This document shows, piece after piece, positions 1-13,199 of a stretch of DNA of 64,000 nt. This DNA is from Ceratopteris richardii. Lineage: Eukaryota > Streptophyta > Polypodiopsida > Polypodiales > Pteridaceae. The stretch spans positions 17,538,477 to 17,602,476 of the forward strand of contig CM035444.1 of NCBI GenBank assembly GCA_020310875.1. Reading direction: 5' to 3'. Position 1 is the first letter of the stretch, and each line of letters starts with the position of its first letter. Made by a program: the position numbers and the translations under genes. The notes under the pieces are model-generated. The model saw nothing but the letters and a program-made list of their open reading frames with translations. It searched no databases and was not told where the DNA came from.

Positions 1-841
1 TGTCAAAGATGACATAATGTGTTGTGGTTTAAAGGGTTGTTTGACCTTATGTTGTCACTGACGAGTCTAATTTTGTTTTGGAGCTGCTTTCCTTGGTTTT
101 GATCAATGTCTTGGTTGAAATTTGGAAGATGTTGGCCGAGGATATCAAGCGTGCTTGGTTTTAAGCTTCTCAAAATATTTGGATCTTTGTTGTACTTGAA
201 TCTAGGACTATTAAATATAGATTTGCTTGACTCCACTATACTTGAGGAGTTGGTTGCTTGATCCTCCAAATATATTTGAAGCCCCTTAAAGAACGTATTT
301 GAGATTTAGGGGTGTCCGTTGACTTCCTCTTATGCATCTTTGGCATGTCGTATGTTGTGTATATGGCTCTGAGTGTGGTGTTTATTGCCTTCATTGAACC
401 TGAGGGTGGCCTCCTTATGTTGATGGAGATGGGTGGTCTTAGGAAACTAGATATGACTTTGTCCTTGCTAACCCACAATAATTTTTTAAGGTACGTAAAT
501 GTGCCTAACTTAGGGTATGTAGCATTGATGTGTATGTAGTATTGTTTTTAACCTTCCCTTGTGGGATCGAGCCTTCTTTCTATTTGATTATTGAGTTTTT
601 TTTGTGACCTTCTTGGATTTGGGGGTACCTTCTTGATCTATGAGAGAAGACATTTGGGAACCTATATTGAGTGTTGATTGAATTGATGAAGTGCGCCCTT
701 TGGTACTAAAATTTGTGTGGAGTGTTATTGATGAGCTCGAATTTCTTTGGATGTTTCAGTCTTACATTGGGCTTGGATTTTGAATTTCCCCTCCTTGAAG
801 TTGTCACTACTTGAAACAAGATGTCAAAAAGAAGTGAAATG
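1..841. other. Unassigned AT-rich sequence at left edge
   Basis: No gene is recognised here. Short open frames exist on both strands, none with a known motif. On the minus strand this stretch would lie downstream of the gypsy linker region, so it may be more of the same decayed element, but no reverse transcriptase motif is visible. Confidence 0.3.
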
Positions 842-3800
842 TTAAGACCTACCACTTGAATGACCACCTAATGATGCTTTATTAGGGTCATATGATGAGT
901 GGAACTTATGATATGTATAGTCGCTATGTCTGCCAAGTCTTGGACCATCGATATCACAACGAAGCTCAATACCTATTGAATGGTCAAGAAATAGATAATC
1001 AAAGAGGTTAGTGTCCCATTCAATACATCCTACTGGTGTCTCCATGTCTGGCTTAGGGAATTCTGGCATACTTTGGGGAGATTTAAGAGAAGGATGAGGA
1101 GAGAACTTAGGTGAAGCTGTAGCTATTGTGTTGTCTTCCTCATCATGGACCATTATGATGCTATCTCCCTGGTCCTTGAGGTGAAGAGTGATGGTCTTCA
1201 ATGCAAGTCTAACAAAGTCATGAAGAATTTGGTTCAAGTAATCTTTGATTTCAAGGCCAAGCATAAATTAGAGGTTCTCAAAGCCTATACCATCAAAATG
1301 GGTGCTTGTGTTTTCTCTTCTTGTTTGTTCTTTTACTTGATCATCGAAATTTCCTCATGTGCTTGATAGGAAATCTCTTCTTATGGAGGTTCCTGGTTTG
1401 GGCCTTCCTCTTCCATGAGGGCCTCCACAAACTATGAGAATGGCACATCTTGTGCACTCTCCTGACCCTCATCATCACTCTAACTTCTTAGAGTATTAGG
1501 ATCAATGGTTTCATGAGAGGAGATAATGTGCTTTTCTATGAATCATAACTCTTACATTGCCTAGGTTCATTGAGGGTTTGGTCCAAGCTTGGATATTCCC
1601 AGACAACATTGATCATGAGGAAATTCAAGTTACATCCATCCTCATCACAAAAGTCAAGTATGAATTGTTTATTGATACACCCATCCATAGCAGCCAATAC
1701 TTGATTCCACGAGTGTGGCTCAAATTCTTCATAATTGAATAGTTGTTTCCCATATTAAGCCGGATCCTCTACATCACAAGGATTCTTTCCAAGATACCAA
1801 GCTCATTGTTGAGTGTATGCTCACCTTACTTTGTGGCATCTTGGCATAACTAGAGATGTGCATCCTCATGCATCAAGCTCTAATCAGTTGTATTGGCACT
1901 ATGTACAAATGTGGAGTCATCATCATAATCATCTTGGTTATGGATGAGATACCATTGTTGTAGTGAAATGTCTCTATAGGAGAAGTCATAGAGATTGACT
2001 TTGGTAATCACCATTGCACGTTGTAGGTATAGAGAATTCTTACCCTAGCCTTGCATGATTTGGAGTTGCCTTGGGAACAAGCATCCCAAAAGCCTCTCAT
2101 GATTATTGACTTTATCGAATCGGAAGATTGCAAGATTATGCTCAAACTTGACACCACTAGTGGTGAGAAAAATGGCCTAAAGAAGATTGATTGGTCTTAG
2201 CATATCTCCATTTGCTAGTTCCAATTTCATCCCAATAGGTTGTAAAGTTGATTTACCTCCTTTCTTCTAGAGTTTAGTGTTTGCGATGACAACACCTTCT
2301 CTAAAGTCAATGATAGCTTTTGTTGCAACTTCATTGTATTTGATTGAGAGGATTGTGTTTCCTTTGTGCCCTTCACTATAATCTCTCACCTTGTTGACAA
2401 GAACTAGAACTATGCTTCAAGCCACATCATCAGAGTGTTTCTTTATGGTTGTGGCGTGGGTTCCTATTTACTTTCAAGCTATGATCTAGAAAGCTTTTTT
2501 GCATGCTCAATGGCTTTGGTTTCTTTACGAGTTCTTAGCACAATTTTTTTGTGGCACTCATATCTCTCTTTGTATTGACCAACGTATATAGGTGATGATC
2601 CTAGACTTGGTGTGATATCAGACTCAAAATCAAGACAAATGGGTTTATTTGAAGGAACCACATCATCTTCTAGAGGAAGATAAAAAATTAATGTTTTGAG
2701 AAGGGCAGCTTTTGATCTTGCATGTTGCTACATTTCTTAGCTTGTACCGTTTCCCAAAAATTTCTTTGATTTTGGCTCGTAATCTCTAGTTCTCAAATCC
2801 TCTCTCGATAGACAATGTTAGTATCAATGGATTCGAGGGGCACTTCTTGGAGTGCCAATCTTATGGGCTTAACCATTGATGTTGAGAGAACCTAGCTTCC
2901 ATGTTAGAGAGAATTAACTATGAATCTCAACCCCACCTTCTATTATATAGTTTTGGGGACTAGTCATGACCACTATAATAATTGGAGTCCACATATGCAT
3001 GTGCAATCTCCACCATTGCTTTTACACCTTCCATTGGAGTATACTAGTGGTAGATGTACTTGTCACTTGAGTTGAGTCTCTCTTAACTCAAGTTAACTTG
3101 AGTGGATGCTTTTAGAAGGCTCTAAATCTCTTTTGGCATAATTCACTTGCAGTTCTCGCCATACGAATTGAACCCAAGACCTCCTCCTTCTCATCCTCAT
3201 GACTTAACCACTAAGGTGTCCATCTTATCTCCAAAAGGACCTAATCTTATCATTAACTTGAGCCTTATCAATCTACTTTATAACACTTGGACATGGTTTT
3301 TCCTTACAAACTCAAATTTGTCATGGTAATTCCTAAATCTTCTCCTATGTAGTCGACTTTCTAAATTGCTCTTCAGGAATGTATGTCTATAGAATAACTT
3401 GATGAGCTCAACATTTTTTGAGCCGTCTCAATCATTTGCGTGCAAATCTCTAGCCTCACTTTATCTAGGTCAAACCTAGGATAACATTTCTTGTGATTCT
3501 TTCATGGATTCACTTGTGGTAAGCTTGCAATGATCGTTGAAGATTGGGATCGAATATAGATTCCTCTTGGATGGAGCATAACACGTTTTTTGTATTGACT
3601 TTGCACTTAATTTTTTTGCTTCCCTAGCTTCTTCTCTACTCATGGATTTGATGTTCAAGCTCCTTGATCTTCTTTTTCCATTTGCAAGATCACTTCTCTG
3701 TTTGTTTTCAACATGAAGGAGTCTTCTTTTGTTCATTAGAGGAAGTGTCAAGCTCTTTTTCTTTTGACTTCTCATGGTTAGATGTTTGCTCTAGGTTGGG

Positions 3801-5060
3801 TTGAATTATGTTTCTTTTTTCTTGAGCCCTCCTGACTACTTGGAATGGGATTTCTTCATTATGCTTGCTCATCTCGTGATCACTTGGTACTCTTTGGGTG
3901 TAGGTTGCTACTATCACATTGCATAGAATGTTTGGATAGACTTTGATGAAATGAGTTAGGCCAAGATGAAGACAATTCTTTGGTACTGATATCCATGTAG
4001 ATGGTGGAGAAACTTGTGGGTTACAGGTTGGCTCTATAGGAGGTCACAATGCACTAGATTGTGCCCCTAAAGATATATGGTTTATTCAATAAGAAAGCAC
4101 TTTTTGAGCATTCGGTGGCGGATTATAATAATGGATCATCTGGATATTTGGATGCCATTGTGGTGGGATCAATTCTTGTGGGAATGGGACTTCTTGAGAT
4201 CTATATTGGTTGGTTATATCCTTGAATATTGGTGCAGATGGAATTGGGTTCCTCTCATGTGGATAATAGACTCCCATATAGTTTGCATGAATGCTTTGAT
4301 GTTGAACCCTAAACTAAGGAGGAAATTTTAATCAAAGTTTGACAAGCAGATTTCATTGCCAAGTGTGTCTAAGTACATGTGTAATTCTTGGGTTGGCCTT
4401 GGGTTGTTTTGATCTTCCTTTGAATAGACATTAGGCATGTGTGGCGGCCGAACTATCTTTTCCTCATGGGGTGGTATCCTAGGTGATGATTCTATAAATT
4501 TTGCTTCCAATCTCTACAGAATGCTTCTAGCAACCCTTTCGTAGGAGGAGATGAGTCTTTTGGATCTTTACTAGAAATTATGGATGGATAGATAAAACAA
4601 TCTATATCATCCTCAATACAAGTACAACCCTTGAGATACAAAATATTTCTTATTTTAGAACTTAAGAGCACATCTTGGAAATAAGCAATTAGTCTAACAT
4701 CTAAAGGGAAATCTATTGTTTTTGCTACATATGTTATAAACCTTGTGGTTACCTCTCTTGAAGCTTCTAATTTGAAATATGGTGTCATATCTGACACCTG
4801 TCCTAGAAAACTCATTGATGAACACTCCAACGAGGTTGTCAAGTTCATGACAATCATCAATCTATAGCAGGTGGAACCATGCTAAAATTGTGCCTGTTAG
4901 TGTGAAACAAAATGCTTCGATTTGAGTAATCCAAGCATCTATTATTTCGACTCTTATTCCTTGGCATAGCTTTGACCTCATGCACCCTAGGATCTCTTAT
5001 CCATAAAAATGATTTTGCATACATATCCCTGTTTTAGATGATCATAGGCCTATTCTCGGA
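842..5060 (-). mobile_element. Ty3/gypsy LTR retrotransposon relic G1 (gag to post-protease linker)
   Basis: This is an old, badly broken gypsy fossil read on the minus strand. A gag-like stretch lies at about 4490-5010, with the pattern W-I-T-Q-I-E followed by L-T-G-T-I-L-A-W-F, typical of the gypsy capsid domain. A highly charged linker follows at 3476-3917, a retropepsin-like stretch at about 2000-2420, and an acidic or proline-rich linker down to 842. The family assignment is supported by homology to relic G2 at 55943-59649: the residues after the protease (VITKVNLYDFSYRDI here, VITKVNLKDYSHRDV there) clearly correspond. No LTRs or target duplications were found, and reverse transcriptase is not visible before the window edge. 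Many breaks are present. A pol III-box repeat sits inside it at about 2911-3225. Outer limits are approximate. Confidence 0.6.
2911..3225 (-). repeat. tRNA-box (SINE-like) repeat, copy 1
   Basis: This is a diverged copy of a repeat also found at 26248-26795 and 27346-27850. Read on the minus strand it has an A-box-like motif at 3208-3218 (CACCTTAGTGG) and a B-box match at 3165-3174 (GGTTCAATTC). The two starts are 44 nt apart, the spacing of a tRNA gene's internal promoter. Downstream on that strand is a perfect 18-bp palindrome at 3086-3103 and the ACTAGTGG/TCTAGTGG-type motifs shared with the other copies. It lies inside gypsy relic G1. It lacks the extra 120 bp or so that precede the A box in copies 2 and 3. 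Ends are approximate. Confidence 0.55.
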
Positions 5061-6979
5061 GAACAATTCTTGATTATTTGAATCGGGTGTGTGATTTCAT
5101 TTATTTGTGTATCTATGAGTGTATAGGATGGACCAATAGGAATTGCAGAGCTAGATGTGGTTGGCACAAATGAACATGATACCCTTTATAAAGATTGATT
5201 TTCAATTGAATGTGTACATGTCATACTAGAGTGCAACAAGATGGAAACACCTCCATCTCCTGACACTACGTATGTCATGGTTCCAATAATTAAATTTCTC
5301 ATCTTCTAAAGATTCACAAGTGCACACCCATGTCCAAGAGGATGTGGAAAGCTCCAAAACCATTCACTTTAATTGGAAGTGTAATACAACTCGAACAAGG
5401 GATTAACTTGAGGGACTTCATGAGCCCTAACAGTATGACTCCATGTTGGATCTTCAAGGGTATTAGAAGTGAAGGCCATGGCTTCCTTCTAGATCAAGCA
5501 TGATATCCTCTATACTGATAATAAGTTGTCTAAGTTCAAAGTTCCCAAAGCAAGATGCTTCAAGAGAATATGATTTCCAAATGCAACTTGTCTTTGGTTT
5601 CTATTACACACCATTTTTTTTTGGTGAGTTGGTTCAATTGTCCACTTTTCTTACACTTTAGATCACACTTCACACACCTTGAAGTCTATTGGTAAATCAC
5701 AAAGGCTTGGTGGTAGGGCCCCAACCGTGAATTTGTGTCTAAATTAATTCTTCTATTAGACTTCTTGATCAAAATCCTTAATAAGAGGTCTCAAGTTTTC
5801 CTAAAGCTTAGAAGTCTTCAAGATGGCAAAGCATGAAACCTTAAATTCAAGGTTTCAACCTTCACAAACCCTAATGGGGACCTCAAGTTTTTCCCTCACT
5901 TTGATCTAAGTTTTCTTGAGACATTCCTCCTTTCAAGAGACACTTCAAAGCCCAAGCATATCTCAAGGACACACTAAGTTGGCCTTGGGGCCTTAGTGGG
6001 ACACTAGGAAAAATGGTGGGACCTTGGGTTAGTGCAACCTTGGTCAAGAGTCCTAGCCAATGATACTTATCAAACACTTTTAGAAATTTTAAAGTGCAAA
6101 TATTTTTAACAAATAGCACGCCCCTCAATGGTGCATTCAAATGATCAAATGATTCTTAATTTTTTGAATGTTCACATTCCTCAACCCACAGATGCTCGAT
6201 GGCAATCAATGAGGCCTTTCCAATTGCTAGTGCCTTGGTGAATGCCTGTGACCTTGCCCAAGTTCATGGGACCTTAGAAATACCCTGGAGCCTTGAGAAA
6301 CTCCCCTTGACCTTCACTTAGGGCAAGACCTTGAAGGGGTCATCGAGACATGGATCCTTGCCCATGGATTATCAAACCAAATTTAGATGATGTCAGTGGT
6401 ATAGAGACCCTCATCACACACGTATACATGCACACATGCACGTGCACACACAAAGCATGCAAGCAAGCTTCACTCGTGAGCAAAGAGATGATGCCAAGAA
6501 AATCATGTAGGTTGATTGAGAAGATAAGGAAGTACAAGAAGAATCTTACAAGTGACTCTTTAGTTATGTAGGCCTCTTTTGAAAGTGACCCTATGCACAT
6601 TCTTATGTTTGCTCTAATTAAAAATAGCTGCTAAACTCCCATTTGGTGTTTGATTCAAGTGTAGAAAAATCTTGTGGCAAGTTAGAGACTTTAACAACCA
6701 CTCTATAAAGACTCTTTGGCTTGCATAAATATGGAGACAAATGCATTAAATTGACTTATAGACATCTTTTTAAGGGTGGATTTACATGTACAAATAGGCA
6801 ACTTTGAATGTGATTATGGAAACTTTTGATAGGTCACATGATTTTTGCTTTGCTTGGACATGTCCACTTTGCTTGCTTGTTTTAAATCATCACAACCGAG
6901 GCCATATTTTCTCTCCTTACCTATTAAAAACCACTCAATAAGTTTCTACCTCCAATAATGTGCATATGTATGTATGTAT
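5061..6979. other. Unassigned region between gypsy relic and element A
   Basis: No gene is recognised. The stretch 5880-6350 is rich in short CCTTGG/GGACCTT repeats and may belong to the terminal part of a decayed retroelement. A CACACA/CATGCA-rich stretch lies at 6415-6465. A TATG-type simple repeat lies immediately left of element A at about 6960-6979. Confidence 0.3.
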
Positions 6980-7353
6980 TGTCACGAGGAATGAGATAAG
7001 GAAGAGAGCTCACAAACACACTCTCACAATCAAAGAGGAGCACACACACGTATTGAGACAAGGAAGAATGATCTTCTTCTTCTTCTTCGATTACATGAAA
7101 GGAATGCACAAGAATGACCTAAAACAACAATACAACAAGTGCAATATATAAAGAATAGTATATAAGGAAAATCCTAGTGCCCGCAAATGAGGGAACTGGC
7201 AAGAAAAAAATATGCCATCACTCTCGGTAGATAAATCTAGTAAAGCTCAATGAAGTATCCCTAACATATACTGGTGCGACCACTGTATAGTCAGAGAAAT
7301 GAAAAAGTGATACATGTCACCTTGGATCATCACATGTTGAGCTTGATATCTCA
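6980..7353 (-). repeat. Element A 3' LTR
   Basis: This 374-bp repeat matches 11561-11938 and begins TGTCAC. The polypurine tract (CTCCCCCTCAAG on the plus strand) abuts it on the right, which makes it the 3' LTR of a minus-strand element. Confidence 0.88.
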
Positions 7354-10300
7354 ATACTCCCCCTCAAGCTCAACGTCATGTCCTCTAATCCAAGCATCTT
7401 TCAAAACTTCTTTAGCTTTTTTGGTCCAAGTGCTTTATAAAAATATCAGCAACCTGCTCATCTGCTCTTACATAAACAAGATCAATATCACATGCTAATA
7501 CCTTCTCTCTGATGAAGTAATAATGTACCTCAATATGCTTTGTTCTAGCATGAAAAATAGGTTTCCATGCTACTGTATGCTACTAAGATTATCACAATAG
7601 ATGGTGATAGGCTTTTGCACTTCCACACCTAAATTGTAGCATCTCTAAACAGGATGCTTCACATGTTGCCATTGCAACACCTCTATACTCAGCCTCTGTA
7701 CTTGACAAAGCAATTGTGGGTTGCTTCTTGCTACTCCATGTAATAGTTGCACTTCCAAGTGAGAATAGAAAACCACTAGTAGATCTTCTATCTGGAATAC
7801 TACCAGCTCAATCTCCATTGGTGTATCCATGAACCTACAAATCTACATCAACTTCATAAAACAATGCATAATCCAAAGTAGCACTCACATAACGTAGAGT
7901 GCACCTCAGAGCATCTAGATGCAGCTTCTTGGGAACCTGCATAAATTGACTTTCAAGTTCAACAGTGTAGCTTAAATCAGGCCTTGTAATTGTTAGATAT
8001 ATCAAACTGGCCACAATTTTCCTGTACATAGTAGCATTTTCCAATCACACCATACTTTTGCAACATACTCAAGGCATACTGCCTTTGTGACATCCATATA
8101 CTTGTTTCTATACGTATAAAATCAATGCCCAAGAAGTAGCGCAACACAGCAACATCTTTCATGTCAAATTCTTGCATAAGGAGTTGCATTACCTCTTTAA
8201 TGCTTACTTCATTGTCACCTCCTACAGTCCATTCATCAACATGAATAGCCACAATCATGATGCCATCATCACCCTTCCTTGCATATAATGAATGATCTAC
8301 ATCACACATGGAAAATCCAATGGTGGTCAAATAATCAGCAATCCTTGCATGCCAAGCACGAGGGTCTTGTTTAAGTCCATGCAAAGCCTTTTGCAACCTA
8401 CAAACACATTCTAGGTGCTTTGAATCTTCATATCCTTATGGTTGGTCCATGTATACTTCTTCATGTAACTCACCACGTAGGAAAGCATTCTTCACATCCA
8501 TCTGATGCAAAGTCGATCCTTTTGCTGTAGCTACTACAACAAGTGTTCTCACAGTGGACATTTTAGCTACATGGCTAAATGTTTCCTCATAATCCATGCC
8601 ATATGTATGTGCATATCCTTTTGCTACCAATCGTGCTTTGTACCTGCTTATGCTACCATCAGCATTGTGCTTTACCTTGTAAACCCACTTGAAGCCTATG
8701 GGTTTCTTTCCTTGCAGAAATGGAACCAGCTTCCATGTATTGTTTCCATAAAGTGCAGCCATCTCCTCATCCATAGCTTTTTTCTAATGTGCATTTCCAA
8801 TTGCATCTTCGAAACAAGAGGGTTCAACATCTTGTATTACCTTTGTCATGTAGGCACAATGATGAGCCATGTAACTGTCATATGTCAATCATTGCACTTA
8901 ATTCTGCATCCTCCCAGATCTTCTTGGTCCTGGATCACTTCTCCTTGTATCATTTGCATGTGCCTTTCTTACTCCTAGAGTCTTCACAGAGGGAAATCCA
9001 AGTTCCTCATCAAAACTCCTTTCTGAACTACTTGAATCTCCATCGATGTCTTCAAAATGTGTAGATGTTTAACTACCAATAGAAAGCTTTTCTTTTCCTT
9101 TCTTGGATGTATTTGATGAATTTGCTGGATTAAATTTCCATGAAATCTTCCACTCCAAGGATTTGATTTGGAACTATTGCTTGGTGATGCATCTAGTCCA
9201 CTCAAAACTTGAGATTTTGACTTGATTTTTCAGCATTTTCTTTTTCATTTGAGGCAAGATTAAGTCCTTCTTTGGCATCTACATAGAAGCTTGACATTTC
9301 ATCAAACACCAAGTCTCTGCTTACCTTCACTTGTTGTGTGAGTGGACTATAACATTTATATCCCTTCTGCTCAAGGGAGTATCCAATGAAGATTAATTTT
9401 TTTGCTTTTAGATCAAGCTTCATCCTCAACTCATTTGGAACATGTACATGTGCAATACAACCAAAAACTTTCATATGTGATAAGTTTGGCTTTTTACTTG
9501 TGAACTTCTCTTCAGGTCTAACTTGATGTACAACAATATTGGGAGTTCTGTTCATGATGTATACAACAGTGTGCACAACTTTTGCCCAATAACAATGAGG
9601 CATATTCTTCTCAACCATCAAAGATATTACTATTTCTAAAATATTCTATTTTTGTGTTTAGCAATGCCATTCTGTTGTGGTGTGTACCTGCATGAAAGCT
9701 GACATCAAATTCCATGATTTTTAAGAAAGTTACTGAACTCATTTGATATGTATTCATATCCTCCATCAGACCTTAATGGTTGACTATACTTTCTTGTCTG
9801 CTTTTCCACCATAAGCTTAAAATTCTGGAATCACTCACCTCACTCTTGTTTTTCATGAAATATACCCATACTTTTTGTGTATGGTCATCAATGAAAGTAA
9901 CATGAAACGTACAACCACCCATAGATGTCGTCTTTGTAGGACCCCAAACATCTGTATGTACTATTTCTAGCACATTCTCACTAACATGCTTGTCATGTGG
10001 AAATGATGCTCTTGACTGTTTACCAAATTTACATGTTGCACATACCTTCTGCATTTTTGCAACTTTGAAATTTGGTAGTCCATTGACAATCTCCTTTGAT
10101 TGCATCAATTTTAGCCTATGCAAGTTTGCATGTCCAATGCGTTTGTGCCAGACCTCTATATCAGCAATCACTCCTGCACCTTTTGCAAACATGGCTACAT
10201 TCTTTTTAGGAATTTTCACATTTAAGGTGAACATCCTACCCATTTTGTTTCCTTTGGCAATCAATCGTCCATCCTGTTTGTACTCTTCTACATATAACCC

Positions 10301-11560
10301 ATCAGCATTGAACTTGACTTCTACTCCATGGTCAACCATTTGCTCAACAGAAACCAGATTCTTTGTTATACTTGGAACATGCAGCACATCAACAAGATGT
10401 TTTACCTTCCTATCCTCCATAGATAATACTATGTTTCCTGTATGCTCGATAGGGTGTGATGTGTCATCACATGTTTCAACATATCCAAGAACTGGCAATT
10501 TTTGCAAACTACTAAACCTATCTGCGTGACTGGTCATGTGATTTGAAGCACTTGAATCAATATACCAGACATTACCATTCGATTTTGAAACATCCGTAGA
10601 AATTGTATTCATCATATGATGCCCTTCCACCTTATCATCATCATCTATATTTACACCAATAAATGTAAGTGACTCACATATGCTTTGATTTTCAGAGTGT
10701 GGTCACTTATCAACATGCCATTCTTCTCCAATTTATGTAGCTCATTCTTTAGTTGCAATTTCCATGCATTTGTATTGGTCTCATACAATGTGACTAAACT
10801 ATTCCAAGGTGCTTTCAAAGTCTTGGCATCCTGTATGTGCCCAATCATTACCTTTTGTGCTCCTTTTGTGCTCCTTGATAGCCAATACATTACCTTTTGT
10901 GCTCCTTGATTCCATTCCTCATATGCTCTTAACTGGTCCACAATCCGATTCCTCCCTCATAATTGCAGAGTGTTTTCATTTTCTCCTTCGATGTACTTCT
11001 AGTAGCCTTTTCCCATTAGGAAATTTTTCATTCTGAATATCCAAGCATGCAAGTTGCTCTTGTCCAATTATCGCTCATAAACCGACTCATTCCATCCGTA
11101 TTTGTCGTTTCTATAACAATTCACAACACTGCAAAAATAGTACAAGTAGTACTTTTGTTTGAACACTATCGGACTTTGATGTGAGAGTTTGATCTCAGAA
11201 AAACACAGTTTGCATGTATCAATAGTACAAGAAATTGCTTGAAATTTTGAATTTGGATTATATGAGTGTTCTTGAATAGGAATCAGGTTATAGTTTTGCA
11301 AATTGACCTGGTTTTTTTGTGGGCCCCACCATGGGGGCTTGAAACAGAGGTCGACATGGCTCCGAAACAGAAATCTGACAAAATTTGAGTGACCCTAAAG
11401 GGTTAACGAGTGAAAATATTTTGATGCCTTCTACCTTCACACCAATTTTCGTAGCAATCTGAGGTCATTTGTGGATCATGGTTTCTTCATGCCTTTTCGT
11501 GTACTTTTCACCGTCGGTCTTTTCCATGAGCTCTCTACAGCCACACTGGCTCTGATACCA

Positions 11561-11938
11561 TGTCACAAGGAATGGGATAAGTAAGAGAGATCACATAAAC
11601 ACTCTCACAATCAAAGAGGAGCACACACACAAATTGGGGCAAGGAAGAATGATCTTCTTCTTCTTCTTATATTACATAAAATGAATGTACAAGAATGACC
11701 TAAAACAATAACACAACAAGTGCAATATATAAAGAACAATACATAAGGAAAATCCTAGTGTCTAGGAATGAGTGAGCTGGCAAGAAACAAATGTTCCATC
11801 ACTCTTGATAGATATATCTAGTAAAGTTCAATGAAGTATCCTTGACATATACCAACATGACCACTATACATGTCAGAGAAATGAAAAAGGGATATGTGTC
11901 ATCCTGGATCATCACATGTTGACCTTGATATCTCCACA
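11561..11938 (-). repeat. Element A 5' LTR
   Basis: This 378-bp repeat matches 6980-7353 and starts directly beside the primer-binding site at 11549-11560, so it is the 5' LTR. The copies differ at roughly 50 positions by eye, including several small indels. Confidence 0.88.
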
Positions 11939-11943
11939 TGTAT

Positions 11944-12411
11944 GTGTATATATATGTATATATGTATATACTGATGGAGATAAATGTGCAAGATCATTTT
12001 CACATGAGGTATGCTTAGATAAATTACCAAATACAAAGGTAAAGGTGAACATAAGTCTAAGGATGAAAAAAATCTAGTCAAAAGTCATGAATAATAAAAG
12101 ATGCAATATCTACCTTGTAGTGAGTGGCATGTAGTGGGTAATCAAATGAAAGTGGTGAATTAAGAAGAAGGAACAAACTTCTTCACATGATTATTGGATA
12201 TAAAAGTGGAGTGGAAACATGTTCTCAACAAGGAGAGAAAGAGGCAAGAGCCCCCAACTGAGTGAGATTTGATCTTAGAAGCCATTTTGTCATTTTCTCT
12301 TCTCATAGACTATTTCCAACCGCACATCACTTTGTACACAATCATGTTGTGTAGTTCATATATCCGTGCATATGTAACCATTTATTGCATTTAAACACTC
12401 ACTAGAAATTT
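11944..12411. other. Intergenic stretch, no gene seen
   Basis: A short TATG/TATA-rich simple repeat directly follows element A (about 11937-11972). The rest is AT-rich, with no recognisable coding or RNA feature. Confidence 0.4.
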
Positions 12412-12970
12412 TATCTTATTTACTTTCTCTTTCTCAACTATCTCCTTCAAAGGTTCTATATTATGTGAGTTATCGGTCAGAGAGTGAAGTCTAGTTCTTC
12501 AACATACATGTATCAATAGGTACTCTATTTTGTTTGATTAATTTTCTCAACCAAAACTTATCCAAATTATGTTATTTATATCTTTATCGAAAGCTTATAT
12601 TGTTTAGTTTATCTATCTCAAATATCTTCAAAGGTTCTATAATCTGTGAGTTATTAGTCAAAGAGTGTGAAGTCCAATTCTTCAACATACCTATGTGGAT
12701 AGGTAATCTATTTTGGCCACTTGAGTTTTCCAACCAAAACTTATCTAAATTATGTGATTTATAGCTTGTTGGAGATCTATCTTGTTTACTTTCTTTGTCT
12801 CAAATATCTCTTTCAAAGGTTCTATATTATATGAGTTATTAGTATGAGAGTGAATTCTAATTCCTCAACATACCTATGTGGATAGGTAGTCTATTTTTGT
12901 TGGTTGAGTTTTGGGACCGAAACTTGTCCAAATTAAGTGATTTATAGCTTCTTGGAAAGCTCTCTTTTTT
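12412..12970. repeat. Tandem repeat, three units of about 185 bp
   Basis: Three diverged units begin near 12412, 12597 and 12778. Each contains, in the same order, a TTTACTTTCT-like start, the shared core TTCAAAGGTTCTATA, TGAGTTATT, CAACATAC, ATAGGTA, TTTTCTATTT-like sequence and a closing CCAAATTA...TTTATA. The units differ from one another at perhaps 15-20% of sites by eye. No protein is encoded consistently across the units. A run of T follows at about 12964-12974. Confidence 0.75.
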
Positions 12971-13199
12971 TTTATTGGAAAAAACCATAAGTGGATTTGA
13001 GTTTTGAATTGAGAGCAGAAAGCAATCCAAGGTGTAGTTGTATGTCCAAGTGTTGGATCTACAAGGGCTCACTACACACTTCTTGTTGTGCATAGAAGAG
13101 CTCATTCTCCAAAATTGGTATCATATCAAAATTGGTGCAAAAGCTTCATAAAAAAATTTAGAGCTGAAGCAAAGCAAAAGAGGAGCTACAAATCAAGGG

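Larger units (their letters stand above)
6980..11938 (-). mobile_element. Ty1/copia LTR retrotransposon A (old, broken)
   Basis: This is a copia fossil on the minus strand with both LTRs (6980-7353 and 11561-11938). Parts in reading order are: primer-binding site at 11549-11560 (perfect match to the initiator-Met tRNA type, TGGTATCAGAGC); gag about 10940-10650; protease about 10570-10530 (WYIDSSASNH); integrase about 10170-9200 (HHCC-type finger, then DVWGP and FIDDHT); reverse transcriptase about 8774-7980 (GFKWVYKVK, MDVKNAFLRGEL); RNase H about 8044-7560; polypurine tract about 7354-7366 next to the left LTR. Integrase before reverse transcriptase defines copia. TGTAT at 6975-6979 and 11939-11943 is a plausible target duplication, but the flank is TATG simple repeat, so the match may be chance. 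The LTRs differ at roughly one site in eight by eye, so it is old. Roughly ten breaks. Confidence 0.9.

Noticed and set aside
9990-10529. 179-codon plus-strand open frame
   Set aside because: It is antisense to the integrase-protease region of element A, and the minus strand carries the recognisable domains.
6975-11943. TGTAT as a certain target duplication of element A
   Set aside because: The right positions match, but both flanks are TATG-rich simple sequence, so the match may be chance. Kept only as plausible.
12412-12970. CRISPR-like array
   Set aside because: There are three long diverged direct repeats with no short regular spacers, in a plant nuclear context.
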